Under the pieces are notes generated by a model that searched no databases, was not told the DNA's origin, and was given only the letters and a program-made list of their open reading frames with translations. From assembly GCA_021299635.1 (NCBI GenBank), contig JAJTFA010000008.1, forward strand, positions 49,273 to 113,272: a stretch of 64,000 bases of DNA, written 5' to 3'. Each line of letters opens with the position of its first letter. Within the stretch, counting starts at the first letter, position 1. Position numbers and translations under genes: made by a program. Positions 42,669-51,919 of the stretch are shown here, piece after piece. Origin of the DNA: Sphingobacteriales bacterium. GTDB lineage: Bacteria > Bacteroidota > Bacteroidia > UKL13-3.

Positions 42669-43931
42669 TTATATCAGTATTGTTTGCTCCCTGTCAGGCC
42701 CCACTGAAATAACACTCATCTTCTGGCCAACCTGTTGCGACACATAATCTATGTATAGCCTGAAGTTCTCAGGTAAATCGTTGTAGTTTCTTATACCGGT
42801 TAAATCTTCACTCCATCCTTTAAAAGTCCTGTAATTTGGTTTAATGGGGGCATCTTGTATACTGTAAGGAATTTCTGATGTAAGTTTTCCATTCATATCA
42901 TAAGTATCACAAACAGGAACTTCTGCAAACCCACTTAATACATCGCTTTTGGTGCAGATTAAGTCGGTAACCCCGTTAAGCATAATGGAGTAGCGCAGCG
43001 TAGGTAAATCCAGCCAGCCTGTTCTGCGCGGTCTTCCTGTTGTTGCTCCAAACTCAAATCCTTTCTGACGCAATAATTCTCCTGTTTCATTATTTAGCTC
43101 GGTTGGGAAAGGGCCGCTACCTACGCGCGTGCAATAGGCCTTGAAAATACCAAATACTTTTTTGATTTGTTGCGGAGCAACCCCCAATCCGGAGCAAGCA
43201 CCACCTGTTATGGTGTTTGATGAGGTAACAAATGGATAAGTTCCAAAATCAATATCAAGCAAGGTGCCTTGTGCTCCCTCTGCCAATACTTTCTTGCCTT
43301 TACCAATAAGGTTATTGATGAAATATTCGGTAGATACTATTTGAAACTGCTTCAAAAATTCAATGGCGTCAAAAAAGGCAGGTTCGTGATCGGCCAGATT
43401 GTATGCAAAAGAGAATCTATCCAGCAACTCACGGTGGTGCGAAACAACTGTATCATATTTTGATTTGAAATTTGAACTGATGATATCACCAATACGCAAA
43501 CCGCTGCGACCAATTTTATCTTGATAGGTTGGGCTTATACCGCGTAATGTAGAACCAATTTTATGTTCGCCTTTTTTTGCTTCACTGGCAGCATCAACCA
43601 ATCTGTGCGTTGGTAATATGAGGTGTGCTTTTTCAGAAATGTACAGATTTTGTTTTGGATTGGCTCCTGCTGCAGCAATTTTTTCAATTTCTTTTTTAAG
43701 AGTTACTGGGTCAATAACCACACCATTCCCTATGATATTAATGCAATGCTCATGAAAAATACCCGAGGGTATGGTATTTAATACATGCTTTTGTCCGTTA
43801 AATTCAAGTGAGTGGCCTGCATTGGGCCCTCCCTGAAAACGAGCGACTACGTCATACTGCGGAGTCAATACATCAACAATTTTTCCTTTTCCTTCGTCTC
43901 CCCACTGAAGACCCAAAACAACATCTATCAT
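42669..43931 (-). CDS. purA: Adenylosuccinate synthetase
   Basis: A 420-residue enzyme that joins IMP and aspartate with GTP to make adenylosuccinate, the first step from IMP to AMP. The GTP loop QWGDEGKGK is at residues 9-17, GGPNAGHSLEFNGQKH contains the catalytic His, and later blocks are STLRGISPTYQDKIGRSGLR, AEGAQGTLLDIDFGTYPFVT and GATTGRPRRTGWLDLP. Length is normal. It follows the fur-like gene by 32 bp in one transcript. Confidence 0.97.
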   Translation of the reverse strand: MIDVVLGLQWGDEGKGKIVDVLTPQYDVVARFQGGPNAGHSLEFNGQKHVLNTIPSGIFHEHCINIIGNGVVIDPVTLKKEIEKIAAAGANPKQNLYISEKAHLILPTHRLVDAASEAKKGEHKIGSTLRGISPTYQDKIGRSGLRIGDIISSNFKSKYDTVVSHHRELLDRFSFAYNLADHEPAFFDAIEFLKQFQIVSTEYFINNLIGKGKKVLAEGAQGTLLDIDFGTYPFVTSSNTITGGACSGLGVAPQQIKKVFGIFKAYCTRVGSGPFPTELNNETGELLRQKGFEFGATTGRPRRTGWLDLPTLRYSIMLNGVTDLICTKSDVLSGFAEVPVCDTYDMNGKLTSEIPYSIQDAPIKPNYRTFKGWSEDLTGIRNYNDLPENFRLYIDYVSQQVGQKMSVISVGPDREQTILI

Positions 43932-43963
43932 GTTACGTTAAATTTAATTCTATTATGATTACT

Positions 43964-44440
43964 TTATTTTTTTATTTCCTTTTTACAGGTGAGGCACTTA
44001 TTCTTTTCATCAACCTTAGGTGCACCGAATAAATGAAGTGAATGATTTTCAATATCAAATTGAAGTAAATCGCCCATAGTACTTCTGATTTGCTGTATCC
44101 GCGGATCACAAAATTCCAGTATTTTATTGCAGTTATTGCATATCAGATGGTCGTGCTGCCTGTAGCCGTAAGCTTTTTCATAGAGTGCAAGATTCTTACC
44201 AAATTGATGTTTTACTACAAGTCCTGCATCCAGCAGTAAATCCAAAGTATTGTAAACGGTTGCCCTGCTCACTCGATAGTTGCGATTTTTCATATGCACA
44301 AAAAGTGTTTCCACATCAAAGTGCTCCTTATTGGAGTAAATTTCATCCAGGATATGAAACCGTTCAGGAGTTTTACGCTGTTGGTTTTTCTCCAGATACT
44401 CAATAAACAAGTGCTTCACTTCTTCTTTTATAGAATTCAC
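43964..44440 (-). CDS. Fur family transcriptional regulator
   Basis: A 158-residue metal-dependent repressor. The winged helix has FVHMKNRNYRVSRATVYNTL as its recognition region. The regulatory region has QHDHLICNNC, ILEFCDPRI, NHSLHLFG and CLTC, giving two CxxC zinc sites and the His/Glu metal ligands. The residue in ILEFCD is Glu, as in Fur, rather than the Asp that makes PerR peroxide-sensitive. So an iron- or zinc-responding Fur type is most likely. It heads the operon with purA; a tandem repeat upstream (44503-44524) may be its operator. Confidence 0.92.
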   Translation of the reverse strand: MNSIKEEVKHLFIEYLEKNQQRKTPERFHILDEIYSNKEHFDVETLFVHMKNRNYRVSRATVYNTLDLLLDAGLVVKHQFGKNLALYEKAYGYRQHDHLICNNCNKILEFCDPRIQQIRSTMGDLLQFDIENHSLHLFGAPKVDEKNKCLTCKKEIKK

Positions 44441-44502
44441 CTTTGATTGATTAAAGGAGCAAATTAAAACACAAAAACGGGTTTATAAAACTTTGATGCA
44501 AT

Positions 44503-44524
44503 AAGTTATAAGCAAGTTATAAGC
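44503..44524. promoter_or_regulatory. Tandem 11-bp repeat in the fur upstream region, candidate operator
   Basis: AAGTTATAAGC occurs twice in direct succession. Since TTATAA is its own complement, the pair also reads as TTATAA-N5-TTATAA, which is close to, but spaced differently from, the PerR-type box TTATAAT-N-ATTATAA. It lies between the divergent fur-like gene and the T9SS cargo gene, 63 bp before the fur ATG. Confidence 0.5.
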
Positions 44525-44597
44525 ATCAGATAAACAATAATTTATATACTTTTTTTACGGATGCTATTTTAAGTGCCGCTTTTGTATCTTGCACCAC

Positions 44598-45416
44598 ATG
44601 CGATTGGCTTTATTTATTTTGGCTGTTATGTGGTTGGTTAATTGCCGTGCTCAGCGCCTATTTTCTTTCGAACCGGATAGCATAGGTACTACAGATTGGC
44701 AAAAGTTGGGAGGTAGATGCGGTATCTCCAACCTGAAAATGGTTGGCTTAATTCCTTTTACTGCAACTGCAGGTAATTATTTTATGACCATTGAGAATGA
44801 TTCTGCCGCCTCTCAACCCAAAGGCAGTATCTCAGCCACTTTTGCACTTACTGAAATTCCACAGAGTTTAAGCTATGATTATTTTTATTTGCCAGCATTG
44901 GCAAAACAAGTTGGCCTGTTGCAATTTCGTTTTTATCTAAGTGGTGCAGAAATAGCAGGCGGTTTTGACACCATCATACCTGTATTTTCCGGAATAGATA
45001 CCATTCAGTTAAAGTGGCAAGAGCGGCAACTTAACCTACCACCGCTTACACAATTGCCCGATAGTTGCAAGCTGCAGTGGTGGGCAGATGAAACAACTCC
45101 CTATTCCAGTAATCCCCTATTGCTACTAGATAATTTGCAATGGAGTAAATGGAAGGTTGGTGTAGTTGGAGTTAAAGAAAATATCTTGAAAATTTTTCCT
45201 AACCCTGCCAACACATCTTTTACAATTGAGATACCTGATAGGGATTTGGTTACAATTTGTATTAAAAATCTTTCAGGTCAGCTCATCGTCCGTTGGGAAA
45301 ACCCTGAACCAGGCAAACCATTAGATATCGAAACTATTTGCTCAGGTATGTATATCATTGAATGTTCTACTGCAGATAATTTATTTTTTACACAAAAGCT
45401 TGTGGTATGCAAATAA
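44598..45416 (+). CDS. Secreted protein with type IX secretion sorting domain
   Basis: A 272-residue protein from the ATG at 44598 (the track uses a TTG three codons earlier). The signal peptide is LALFILAVMWLVNCRAQ. The middle is a beta-rich domain of about 150 residues starting RLFSFEPDSIGTTDWQKLGG, possibly jelly-roll. The C-terminus is a type A T9SS sorting domain (ILKIFPNPANTSFTIEIPD ... GMYIIECS ... FTQKLVV), which directs the protein to the cell surface or outside. It overlaps the acetyltransferase gene by 10 bp. No enzyme motif is seen. Confidence 0.87.
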   Translation: MRLALFILAVMWLVNCRAQRLFSFEPDSIGTTDWQKLGGRCGISNLKMVGLIPFTATAGNYFMTIENDSAASQPKGSISATFALTEIPQSLSYDYFYLPALAKQVGLLQFRFYLSGAEIAGGFDTIIPVFSGIDTIQLKWQERQLNLPPLTQLPDSCKLQWWADETTPYSSNPLLLLDNLQWSKWKVGVVGVKENILKIFPNPANTSFTIEIPDRDLVTICIKNLSGQLIVRWENPEPGKPLDIETICSGMYIIECSTADNLFFTQKLVVCK

Positions 45417-45943
45417 TAGTTTCTGATGATTTGTACCTAAGCACTTTCACTGCTGATGATATACCTGGATTACTGGATTGCCTCAATAGACCTGAGATAA
45501 TTGATAATCTCCTAACGCTGCCTTTTCCCTACACCAGAAATGATGCTGAAACGTTTTTAGCATATAATGCACAATTATTTGAAAAACACAGCCTGCACTT
45601 GAATTATGCCATACGCATGGCGAAGAATAACCTAATGATTGGCAGTATTGGCTTACAATTGTATAATGAAATGCACCGCAAGCACAGGGCAAAGGTAGAC
45701 TACTACCTGCTTCCCCAGTATCAAGGTAAAGGTATCATGACCCGTTGCCTTAACACCTTTACTTTATGGGCTACTCACACATTTAAACCTGCACGTATTT
45801 CAGCAATGATTTTTATACATAATATTGCAAGTGAAAAAGTAGCCTTGAAATGCGGTTATCACCTAGAGGCTACCCTGTTAAAATACTATATAAAAAATGG
45901 CAAATACATCGATACAAAACTCTACACCATCATCAATGAATAA
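45407..45943 (+). CDS. GNAT family N-acetyltransferase (RimJ/RimL-like)
   Basis: A 178-residue acetyl-CoA-dependent transferase. The fold follows the RimJ/RimL type: [33 protein letters not shown] (beta 4), the acetyl-CoA binding loop [20 protein letters not shown] and the final [20 protein letters not shown]. Likely acts on an N-terminal amine of a protein or small molecule. It shares bases with both neighbours (10 bp before, 8 bp after), so it is translated from a common message with the T9SS protein and the carboxylase. Confidence 0.9.
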   Translation: MQIIVSDDLYLSTFTADDIPGLLDCLNRPEIIDNLLTLPFPYTRNDAETFLAYNAQLFEKHSLHLNYAIRMAKNNLMIGSIGLQLYNEMHRKHRAKVDYYLLPQYQGKGIMTRCLNTFTLWATHTFKPARISAMIFIHNIASEKVALKCGYHLEATLLKYYIKNGKYIDTKLYTIINE

Positions 45944-47474
45944 GAGAGAACAACTAACCAGCAAGCGCGAGCAGGCGCTTCAGGGAGGCGGCTCAGCCCG
46001 CATAGAAGCGCAGCACAAAAAAGGAAAACTTACTGCGCGTGAGCGTATTCATTTTTTGGTGGATGAAGGCTCTTTTGAGGAAATTGGCGCTTTTGTTACC
46101 CATCGAAGCAAGGATTTTGGCATGGAAAAACAGCAAATTTTGGGCGATGGTGTGGTTACCGGTTATGGCACAATAAACGGAAGGCTGGTGTATGTATTTT
46201 CTCAGGATTTTACGGTATTTGGTGGCTCATTAAGTGAAACCCATGCCGAAAAGATTTGTAAACTCATGGAACTTGCCATGAAGAATGGCGCACCGCTTGT
46301 TGGCCTAAACGACTCCGGTGGCGCACGCATTCAGGAAGGCGTTGTTTCATTAGGTGGATATGCCGATATATTTTACCGCAATACCTTGGCTAGCGGTGTG
46401 GTGCCTCAAATTTCCGCAATCATGGGCCCATGCGCAGGCGGTGCAGTTTATAGCCCGGCTATTACCGATTTTATTATGATGGTTGAAAATACTTCTTACA
46501 TGTTTGTAACCGGTCCGAATGTTGTTAAAACTGTAACGCATGAAGAGGTAACTTCAGAGCAGTTGGGCGGTGCTTCCGTGCACTCAACAAAAAGTGGTGT
46601 TGCTCATTTTACAGCAGCAAATGAAATAGATTGTATAAACCAATTAAAGAAACTACTCAGCTACATTCCGCAAAATTGCGAAGAGCAGGCTCCCTCTTTT
46701 ACCTATGAAAGTGCCAATGAAATAAGGGAAGGTTTAAAGAATATTGTGCCGGAAAATCCTAACCAGCCATATGATATGCGCGAGGTAATTGAACAGATTG
46801 CAGATGAAGGCTCATTTTATGAAGTACATAAAAACTTTGCAGAAAACATTGTGGTGGGTTTTGCCCGTCTTGCCGGCAGAAGTATTGGTATCGTTGGCAA
46901 TCAGCCTTCACAGTTGGCCGGATGTTTGGATATACATGCCTCTCAAAAGGCTGCACGTTTTGTTCGCTTTTGCGACTCCTTCAATATTCCGTTGTTGGTA
47001 TTTGAAGATGTTCCCGGATTTTTACCCGGAACGGATCAGGAGTGGAATGCTATCATTACCAATGGGGCCAAGTTGTTGTATGCGTTCTGTGAGGCTACAG
47101 TGCCGCGCGTAACCGTTATTACCCGCAAAGCATATGGTGGCGCATATGATGTAATGAACAGTAAGCATATCGGAGCTGACATGAATTTTGCATGGCCAAC
47201 AGCAGAAATTGCTGTTATGGGTGCTAAGGGTGCTGCTGAAATTATTTTCAAAAAGGAAATTGACAGTGCCGCTGATCATGCAGCTGAACTTGCAAAAAAG
47301 GAAAAAGAATATGGTGATTTATTCGCCAACCCTTACCGCGCAGCAGAGCGTGGTTTTGTTGATGAGGTAATATTTCCTGAAGAAACCCGTTTAAAGCTAA
47401 TCAAAGCTTTTAAAATGCTTGAAAATAAAGTTGCTAACCTGCCCAGAAAAAAACATGGAAACATCCCTCTTTAA
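45936..47474 (+). CDS. Acyl-CoA carboxylase beta subunit (propionyl-CoA carboxylase type)
   Basis: A carboxyltransferase of 512 residues from the ATG at 45936 ([19 protein letters not shown]); the track ATG 39 bp upstream adds a Ser/Thr-rich extension atypical of the family. It moves carboxyl from biotin to acyl-CoA. Conserved blocks are [53 protein letters not shown] and, in the second half, [31 protein letters not shown] and [15 protein letters not shown]. Substrate is probably propionyl-CoA. The alpha (biotin) subunit is not in the window. Confidence 0.93.
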   Translation: MNKREQLTSKREQALQGGGSARIEAQHKKGKLTARERIHFLVDEGSFEEIGAFVTHRSKDFGMEKQQILGDGVVTGYGTINGRLVYVFSQDFTVFGGSLSETHAEKICKLMELAMKNGAPLVGLNDSGGARIQEGVVSLGGYADIFYRNTLASGVVPQISAIMGPCAGGAVYSPAITDFIMMVENTSYMFVTGPNVVKTVTHEEVTSEQLGGASVHSTKSGVAHFTAANEIDCINQLKKLLSYIPQNCEEQAPSFTYESANEIREGLKNIVPENPNQPYDMREVIEQIADEGSFYEVHKNFAENIVVGFARLAGRSIGIVGNQPSQLAGCLDIHASQKAARFVRFCDSFNIPLLVFEDVPGFLPGTDQEWNAIITNGAKLLYAFCEATVPRVTVITRKAYGGAYDVMNSKHIGADMNFAWPTAEIAVMGAKGAAEIIFKKEIDSAADHAAELAKKEKEYGDLFANPYRAAERGFVDEVIFPEETRLKLIKAFKMLENKVANLPRKKHGNIPL

Positions 47475-49092
47475 TAAATATTTCATTGCAATCGTAATGC
47501 TCATATCATGCTGCTGCATGAGCAATCTGCTGAATGCCTCACAGCCTGAGCAGCGCATTAATTCAAACATTACCAATGTTACGGTTTTTATCAACCAGGC
47601 CCAAATTACACGTAGTGCAAAAATTAATCTTGCTGCCGGGGTTACACAATTGGTTTTTGACCGTATTTCTCCGTATATGAATCTCAATAGCCTTCAGGTG
47701 AAAACAGAAAGCAATGTTAGTTTACTCTCGGTTTCACAGCGCAATAATTTTTTGAAGGATGAAGAGAAGCCCAAACTCGTGATTGATTTGGAAGATTCAC
47801 TCCAGGTTATTAAGCAACAACTCGAGACGGTAAGAATTAAGAAAGAAGCACTTTCTTTAGAAAAGGAAGTGCTTATCAGCAATAAACAAATTGGCGGTGT
47901 GAATAGTGGAGTGAAAATTGAGGACTTGGAAGATGCACTTGCACTCTTCAGAAAACGAAGTATTGAAATTGGGGAAGAATTACTCAAACTCACCAATAAT
48001 GAGAATAGGCTTAAATCAATTCAGCAGAAACTTCAGTCCCAATGGGATGAATACAACAATGGGAACAACATTATTGAAATAGTTATTACAGTTAAAACAC
48101 TTGCTGCAGTTAATAATTCAAGAATAGAGTTAACCTATTTAACAGGTAATGCAGCATGGAAACCTTTTTATGATATTCGTATAAAAGATACTAAAAGTCC
48201 GCTTCAGTTGATTAGTAAAGCATATATAACACAGGCAACAGGCGAAGATTGGAATAATGTAATTCTTAAGCTAAGCACCAATAATCCGAATGAGGGCAGC
48301 ACTAAACCGGAGTTGAATACACTTTACCTTAAAACACAATCGCCAATTGTTTATAAAAGGCGAGAAATGATGGTAGCGCCTGAGCGAAAAGCAGCAGATA
48401 TTGAATCGGTTGCAGGGGTAGAAGCAAGGGTATCAGATATGCCTGCATTGGTATACTCACAAGGGAATGCAATAGAATTGCAAAGTGAGGTCAATGTTGA
48501 ATTCAATGTTACATCAGCTTATAGTATTCCTTCAGATAATAATCCGCATCAGGTTGATTTAACCATGAATAGTATGAATGCAGTTTATGCCTACGGTGTA
48601 GTGCCCAAAGCAGATAAAGATGCTTTTGTTACAGCTAAGGTATCTGGTAATGATTTAGTAAATCAGATAAGTGGCGAGGCCAATGTGTATTTTGACGGTA
48701 CGTATACCGGCAAAACATTTATCAATGGCACATCAGGTGATTCAATTATACTTTCGCTGGGACGTGATAAACGTATTCAAATTCAGCGTACCTTGTTAAA
48801 AGATTTCAGCAGCAAATCTTTTTCAGGAGCCATAAGAAAAGAGCATAGCACATGGGAAATCAGCATTAGAAGTACGAGGAAAGAACCAGTATATATTGTA
48901 GTAGAAGACCAAGTCCCTATTTCAACGGAAAAGGAAATTGAAGTTAAATTGTTGTCTAACGGAGGTGCTTCCTATGATGAAGGAACAGGAAAACTAACTT
49001 GGAACCTAATGTTAGAAGGGGAAAAATCTCAATCTGTTAAATTTAGCTTCGAAGTTAAGTATCCAAAAGAAAAGCTAATAAATCCATATTAA
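47455..49092 (+). CDS. DUF4139 (MuiA-like) protein with coiled coil
   Basis: A 545-residue protein from the ATG at 47455, inside the end of the carboxylase gene. The signal peptide region is [20 protein letters not shown]. An N-terminal DUF4140 domain ([20 protein letters not shown]) is followed by a coiled coil (about residues 105-190) and a C-terminal DUF4139 beta domain ([20 protein letters not shown] ... [20 protein letters not shown]). In some bacteria such proteins are named mucoidy inhibitor A; activity is unknown. Translational overlap of 20 bp with a carboxylase subunit is odd. Confidence 0.87.
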   Translation: METSLFNKYFIAIVMLISCCCMSNLLNASQPEQRINSNITNVTVFINQAQITRSAKINLAAGVTQLVFDRISPYMNLNSLQVKTESNVSLLSVSQRNNFLKDEEKPKLVIDLEDSLQVIKQQLETVRIKKEALSLEKEVLISNKQIGGVNSGVKIEDLEDALALFRKRSIEIGEELLKLTNNENRLKSIQQKLQSQWDEYNNGNNIIEIVITVKTLAAVNNSRIELTYLTGNAAWKPFYDIRIKDTKSPLQLISKAYITQATGEDWNNVILKLSTNNPNEGSTKPELNTLYLKTQSPIVYKRREMMVAPERKAADIESVAGVEARVSDMPALVYSQGNAIELQSEVNVEFNVTSAYSIPSDNNPHQVDLTMNSMNAVYAYGVVPKADKDAFVTAKVSGNDLVNQISGEANVYFDGTYTGKTFINGTSGDSIILSLGRDKRIQIQRTLLKDFSSKSFSGAIRKEHSTWEISIRSTRKEPVYIVVEDQVPISTEKEIEVKLLSNGGASYDEGTGKLTWNLMLEGEKSQSVKFSFEVKYPKEKLINPY

Positions 49093-49115
49093 GTTCAATA
49101 CAATTAATAAATTCG

Positions 49116-49141
49116 AAGGCGCATTATTTGCGCCTTTTTTT
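49116..49141 (+). terminator. Terminator directly in front of the GH3 start codon
   Basis: A perfect 8-bp stem AAGGCGCA/TGCGCCTT with a 5-nt loop runs into a T tract of seven bases that ends exactly at the ATG of the GH3 gene (49142). It should end the DUF4139 transcript and leaves no normal leader for GH3. Confidence 0.85.
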
Positions 49142-50641
49142 ATGGGAATAAAATCGTTACTCGCCATTCCATTTGCTAAATTTATTTACAGAAAAGTAAA
49201 GCAAGATGCAGCACGTGCTGAGTTTACCCAAAGACAAATACTCGATGAGCTGATTAACAAAGCTGCAAATACTCTATTTGGCAGCGATCATAACTTTGCA
49301 GCCATAGATTCTTATGATGCATTTAAGAAACAAGTTCCGGTTAGAGATTATGAGGCGCTGAGGCCATACTTTGACAGACTTACACAGGGTGAAGAAAATA
49401 TTTTATGGCCGGGTAAACCGCTCTATTTTGCTAAAACCAGCGGAACCACTTCCGGTGTAAAGTATATTCCTATTACCAGAGATGCCATACCTTACCACAT
49501 CAATTCAGCGCGCAATGCCTTACTTTGTTATATCGCTCAAACAGGTAATGCTTCTTTTGTAGATGGTAAACTTATTTTTCTTTCAGGAAGCCCGGTTCTA
49601 GATAAAAAAGGAGGCGTGCTCACCGGAAGGTTAAGCGGCATTGTTAATCATCATGTGCCGGCTTATCTCCGTAAAAATCAGATGCCTTCTTACAAAACCA
49701 ACTGTATTGATGATTGGGAAGAAAAAGTGGAGAAAATAGTAGAGGAAACTTTTACTCAAAATATGACTTTGATAAGCGGTATTCCACCTTGGGTGCAAAT
49801 GTATTTTGACAAGCTGAGCATTAAGGCCGGTGGTAAAACCATCAAACATATTTTTCCAAAACTACAACTGTTTGTATATGGTGGGGTTAATTATGAGCCT
49901 TATCGCTCAAAGATTGAGCAAATAATAGGTTCTCAAATTGATACCATCGAAACATACCCCGCCAGTGAAGGTTTTATTGCCTACCAGGATTCGCAAAACG
50001 AGGAAGGCTTATTATTGCTAACAAACAATGGAATGTTTTATGAATTTATTCCTACTGAAACCTATTTTGATGATAAACCCGTAAGGTTAAGGTTGGAGGA
50101 GGTTGAGCTGAATAAAAATTATGCCTTAGTCCTCAATACCAATTCCGGTTTATTTGGATATAGCATAGGTGATACCCTTAAATTCATTAGCAAAAATCCA
50201 TATCGGATTTTAGTTACTGGTCGCATCAAACACTTTATATCAGCGTTTGGTGAGCACGTAATCGGAGAAGAGGTAGATTACGCACTTACCTATGCCGCAA
50301 GTCAGCACGGAATTAACGTTACTGAATTTACCGTTGCACCGCAGGTTAATCCACCGGAGGGAGGATTGCCCTTTCACCAATGGTTTATTGAGTTTGAAAA
50401 TCTGCCAGAAAATCTAACCGCTTTCGCTGCTGATGTAGATGCTGCCCTGCAGCAGAAAAATATTTATTACAAAGACTTAATTTCAGGAGGTATTCTTTCT
50501 CCATTGGTTATATCCACTCTGAAAAAAAACAGTTTTATTCAATACATGAAGAGTGAAGGTAAACTTGGGGGTCAGAATAAAGTTCCCCGCCTAAGCAACA
50601 GCAGAGAAATTGCAGATAAGTTAATTCCTTATATTGCATAA
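49142..50641 (+). CDS. GH3 family acyl-adenylating enzyme
   Basis: A 499-residue GH3 protein. Plant members join amino acids to jasmonate or auxin by adenylation. The ATP motifs are FAKTSGTTSGVKYIPIT, the VYGGVNYEP block, and ETYPASEGFIAYQD with EFIPTETYF. The C-terminal domain follows from LVTGRIKHFISAFGEHVIGE. Bacterial substrate is unknown. The N-terminus, MGIKSLLAIPFAKFIYRKV, is typical of Bacteroidota GH3 proteins and supports the ATG that abuts the terminator. It is 53 bp before dxr. Confidence 0.92.
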   Translation: MGIKSLLAIPFAKFIYRKVKQDAARAEFTQRQILDELINKAANTLFGSDHNFAAIDSYDAFKKQVPVRDYEALRPYFDRLTQGEENILWPGKPLYFAKTSGTTSGVKYIPITRDAIPYHINSARNALLCYIAQTGNASFVDGKLIFLSGSPVLDKKGGVLTGRLSGIVNHHVPAYLRKNQMPSYKTNCIDDWEEKVEKIVEETFTQNMTLISGIPPWVQMYFDKLSIKAGGKTIKHIFPKLQLFVYGGVNYEPYRSKIEQIIGSQIDTIETYPASEGFIAYQDSQNEEGLLLLTNNGMFYEFIPTETYFDDKPVRLRLEEVELNKNYALVLNTNSGLFGYSIGDTLKFISKNPYRILVTGRIKHFISAFGEHVIGEEVDYALTYAASQHGINVTEFTVAPQVNPPEGGLPFHQWFIEFENLPENLTAFAADVDAALQQKNIYYKDLISGGILSPLVISTLKKNSFIQYMKSEGKLGGQNKVPRLSNSREIADKLIPYIA

Positions 50642-50694
50642 CCGATCCGCCAAAAAAGATTTGTTGAGTTCGTTTAAATTTAAATCAGGTTTTC

Positions 50695-51861
50695 ATGTTT
50701 CATCAGAAAGAAAATAAAAAGAAGATTGCCATTTTAGGAAGCACCGGGTCCATTGGCACACAGGCGCTTGACATTGTAAGAGCTCATGAGGCTTATTTGG
50801 AGGTAGAGGTGATTACGGGCAACAGCAATGCAAAGTTGCTTATTGAGCAGGCCTTAGAGTTTAAGCCCAATCATGTAGTGATTGCTGATGAAACAAAGTA
50901 TACACAGGTAAAATATGCATTGGCTAATGAGGATATAAAAGTTTTTGCAGGAAGCAAGGCAATCACAGAAATAATGGATGTCACTTCTGCAGATACTGTT
51001 TTAACAGCAATGGTTGGTTACAGTGGTTTGCTGCCAACCATAAGGGCAATTAAAAACAGGAAGCATATCGCTTTGGCAAACAAGGAAACGCTGGTTGTTG
51101 CTGGCGAACTGATTACCAAATTATGTGAAGAACATGGTGTAAGTCTTATTCCGGTTGATTCCGAACATTCGGCTATTTTTCAATGCCTAGTTGGTGAAGA
51201 TTTAAATACCATTGATAAAGTAATTTTAACTGCCAGTGGCGGACCCTTTAGAGGAAAAACAAGATCTGATTTGGCTGAAGTAACCAAAGCTCAGGCTTTG
51301 AAGCACCCGAATTGGGAAATGGGTGCGAAAATCACAATTGACTCTGCCACACTTATGAATAAAGGCCTTGAGGTTATAGAAGCCAAATGGTTATTCGGAT
51401 TAAAGCCACAGCAGATTGAAGCAGTTATTCATCCGCAAAGTATCATACACAGCATGGTTGAGTTTAATGATGGAAGTATTAAAGCTCAGATGGGTTTGCC
51501 TGATATGAAGCTTCCCATTCATTATGCATTTTTTTATCCTAACAGAGTTCCCTCTTCATTTAAGCGAATGAGTTTTACAGAGGTGAATAACTTAACATTT
51601 GAGATGCCCGATTGGGATACTTTTAAAAACTTAGCACTTGCCTATGAGGCAATGAATGCAGGAGGCAATATGGCTTGTATATTAAATGCAGCAAATGAAA
51701 TTGCTGTAGATGCTTTTTTGAAAGATAAAATTAAATTTCTACAGATTGCTGATTTGAATGAAGCATGTATGAGAAAGGTAAAGCATATAAACCAGCCTAC
51801 GCTGGATGATTATGTTCAAACAGACAAGGAAACAAGGGAAGTGGCAATGTCTTTAATCTAG
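50695..51861 (+). CDS. dxr: 1-deoxy-D-xylulose 5-phosphate reductoisomerase
   Basis: A 388-residue NADPH-dependent enzyme of the MEP isoprenoid pathway. It shows the dinucleotide loop AILGSTGSIGTQALDIV, ANKETLVVAGELI, the metal-binding VDSEHSAIFQCL, ASGGPFRGKTRSDL, HPNWEMGAKITIDSATLMNK and GLEVIEAKWLF. Length is normal. The downstream rseP gene is a frequent neighbour of dxr in many bacteria; here it starts 58 bp later with its own possible -7 box. Confidence 0.97.
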   Translation: MFHQKENKKKIAILGSTGSIGTQALDIVRAHEAYLEVEVITGNSNAKLLIEQALEFKPNHVVIADETKYTQVKYALANEDIKVFAGSKAITEIMDVTSADTVLTAMVGYSGLLPTIRAIKNRKHIALANKETLVVAGELITKLCEEHGVSLIPVDSEHSAIFQCLVGEDLNTIDKVILTASGGPFRGKTRSDLAEVTKAQALKHPNWEMGAKITIDSATLMNKGLEVIEAKWLFGLKPQQIEAVIHPQSIIHSMVEFNDGSIKAQMGLPDMKLPIHYAFFYPNRVPSSFKRMSFTEVNNLTFEMPDWDTFKNLALAYEAMNAGGNMACILNAANEIAVDAFLKDKIKFLQIADLNEACMRKVKHINQPTLDDYVQTDKETREVAMSLI

Positions 51862-51888
51862 AAAAAACGCTTGTTTCATATTTATCCG

Positions 51889-51896
51889 TATTTTTG
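51889..51896 (+). promoter_or_regulatory. Possible -7 box of rseP
   Basis: TATTTTTG matches TAnnTTTG and lies 23 bp before the rseP ATG. The nearest upstream TTG (51871-51873) is only 15 bp away, shorter than usual, so the promoter is tentative. Confidence 0.4.
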
Positions 51897-51919
51897 CAAC
51901 ACTTTTTAAAACAGAATAA

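Noticed and set aside
43964-44440. PerR (peroxide sensor) as name for the Fur-family gene
   Set aside because: The upstream TTATAA pair hints at PerR, but the ligand position in ILEFCD is Glu as in Fur and the spacing of the cores differs.
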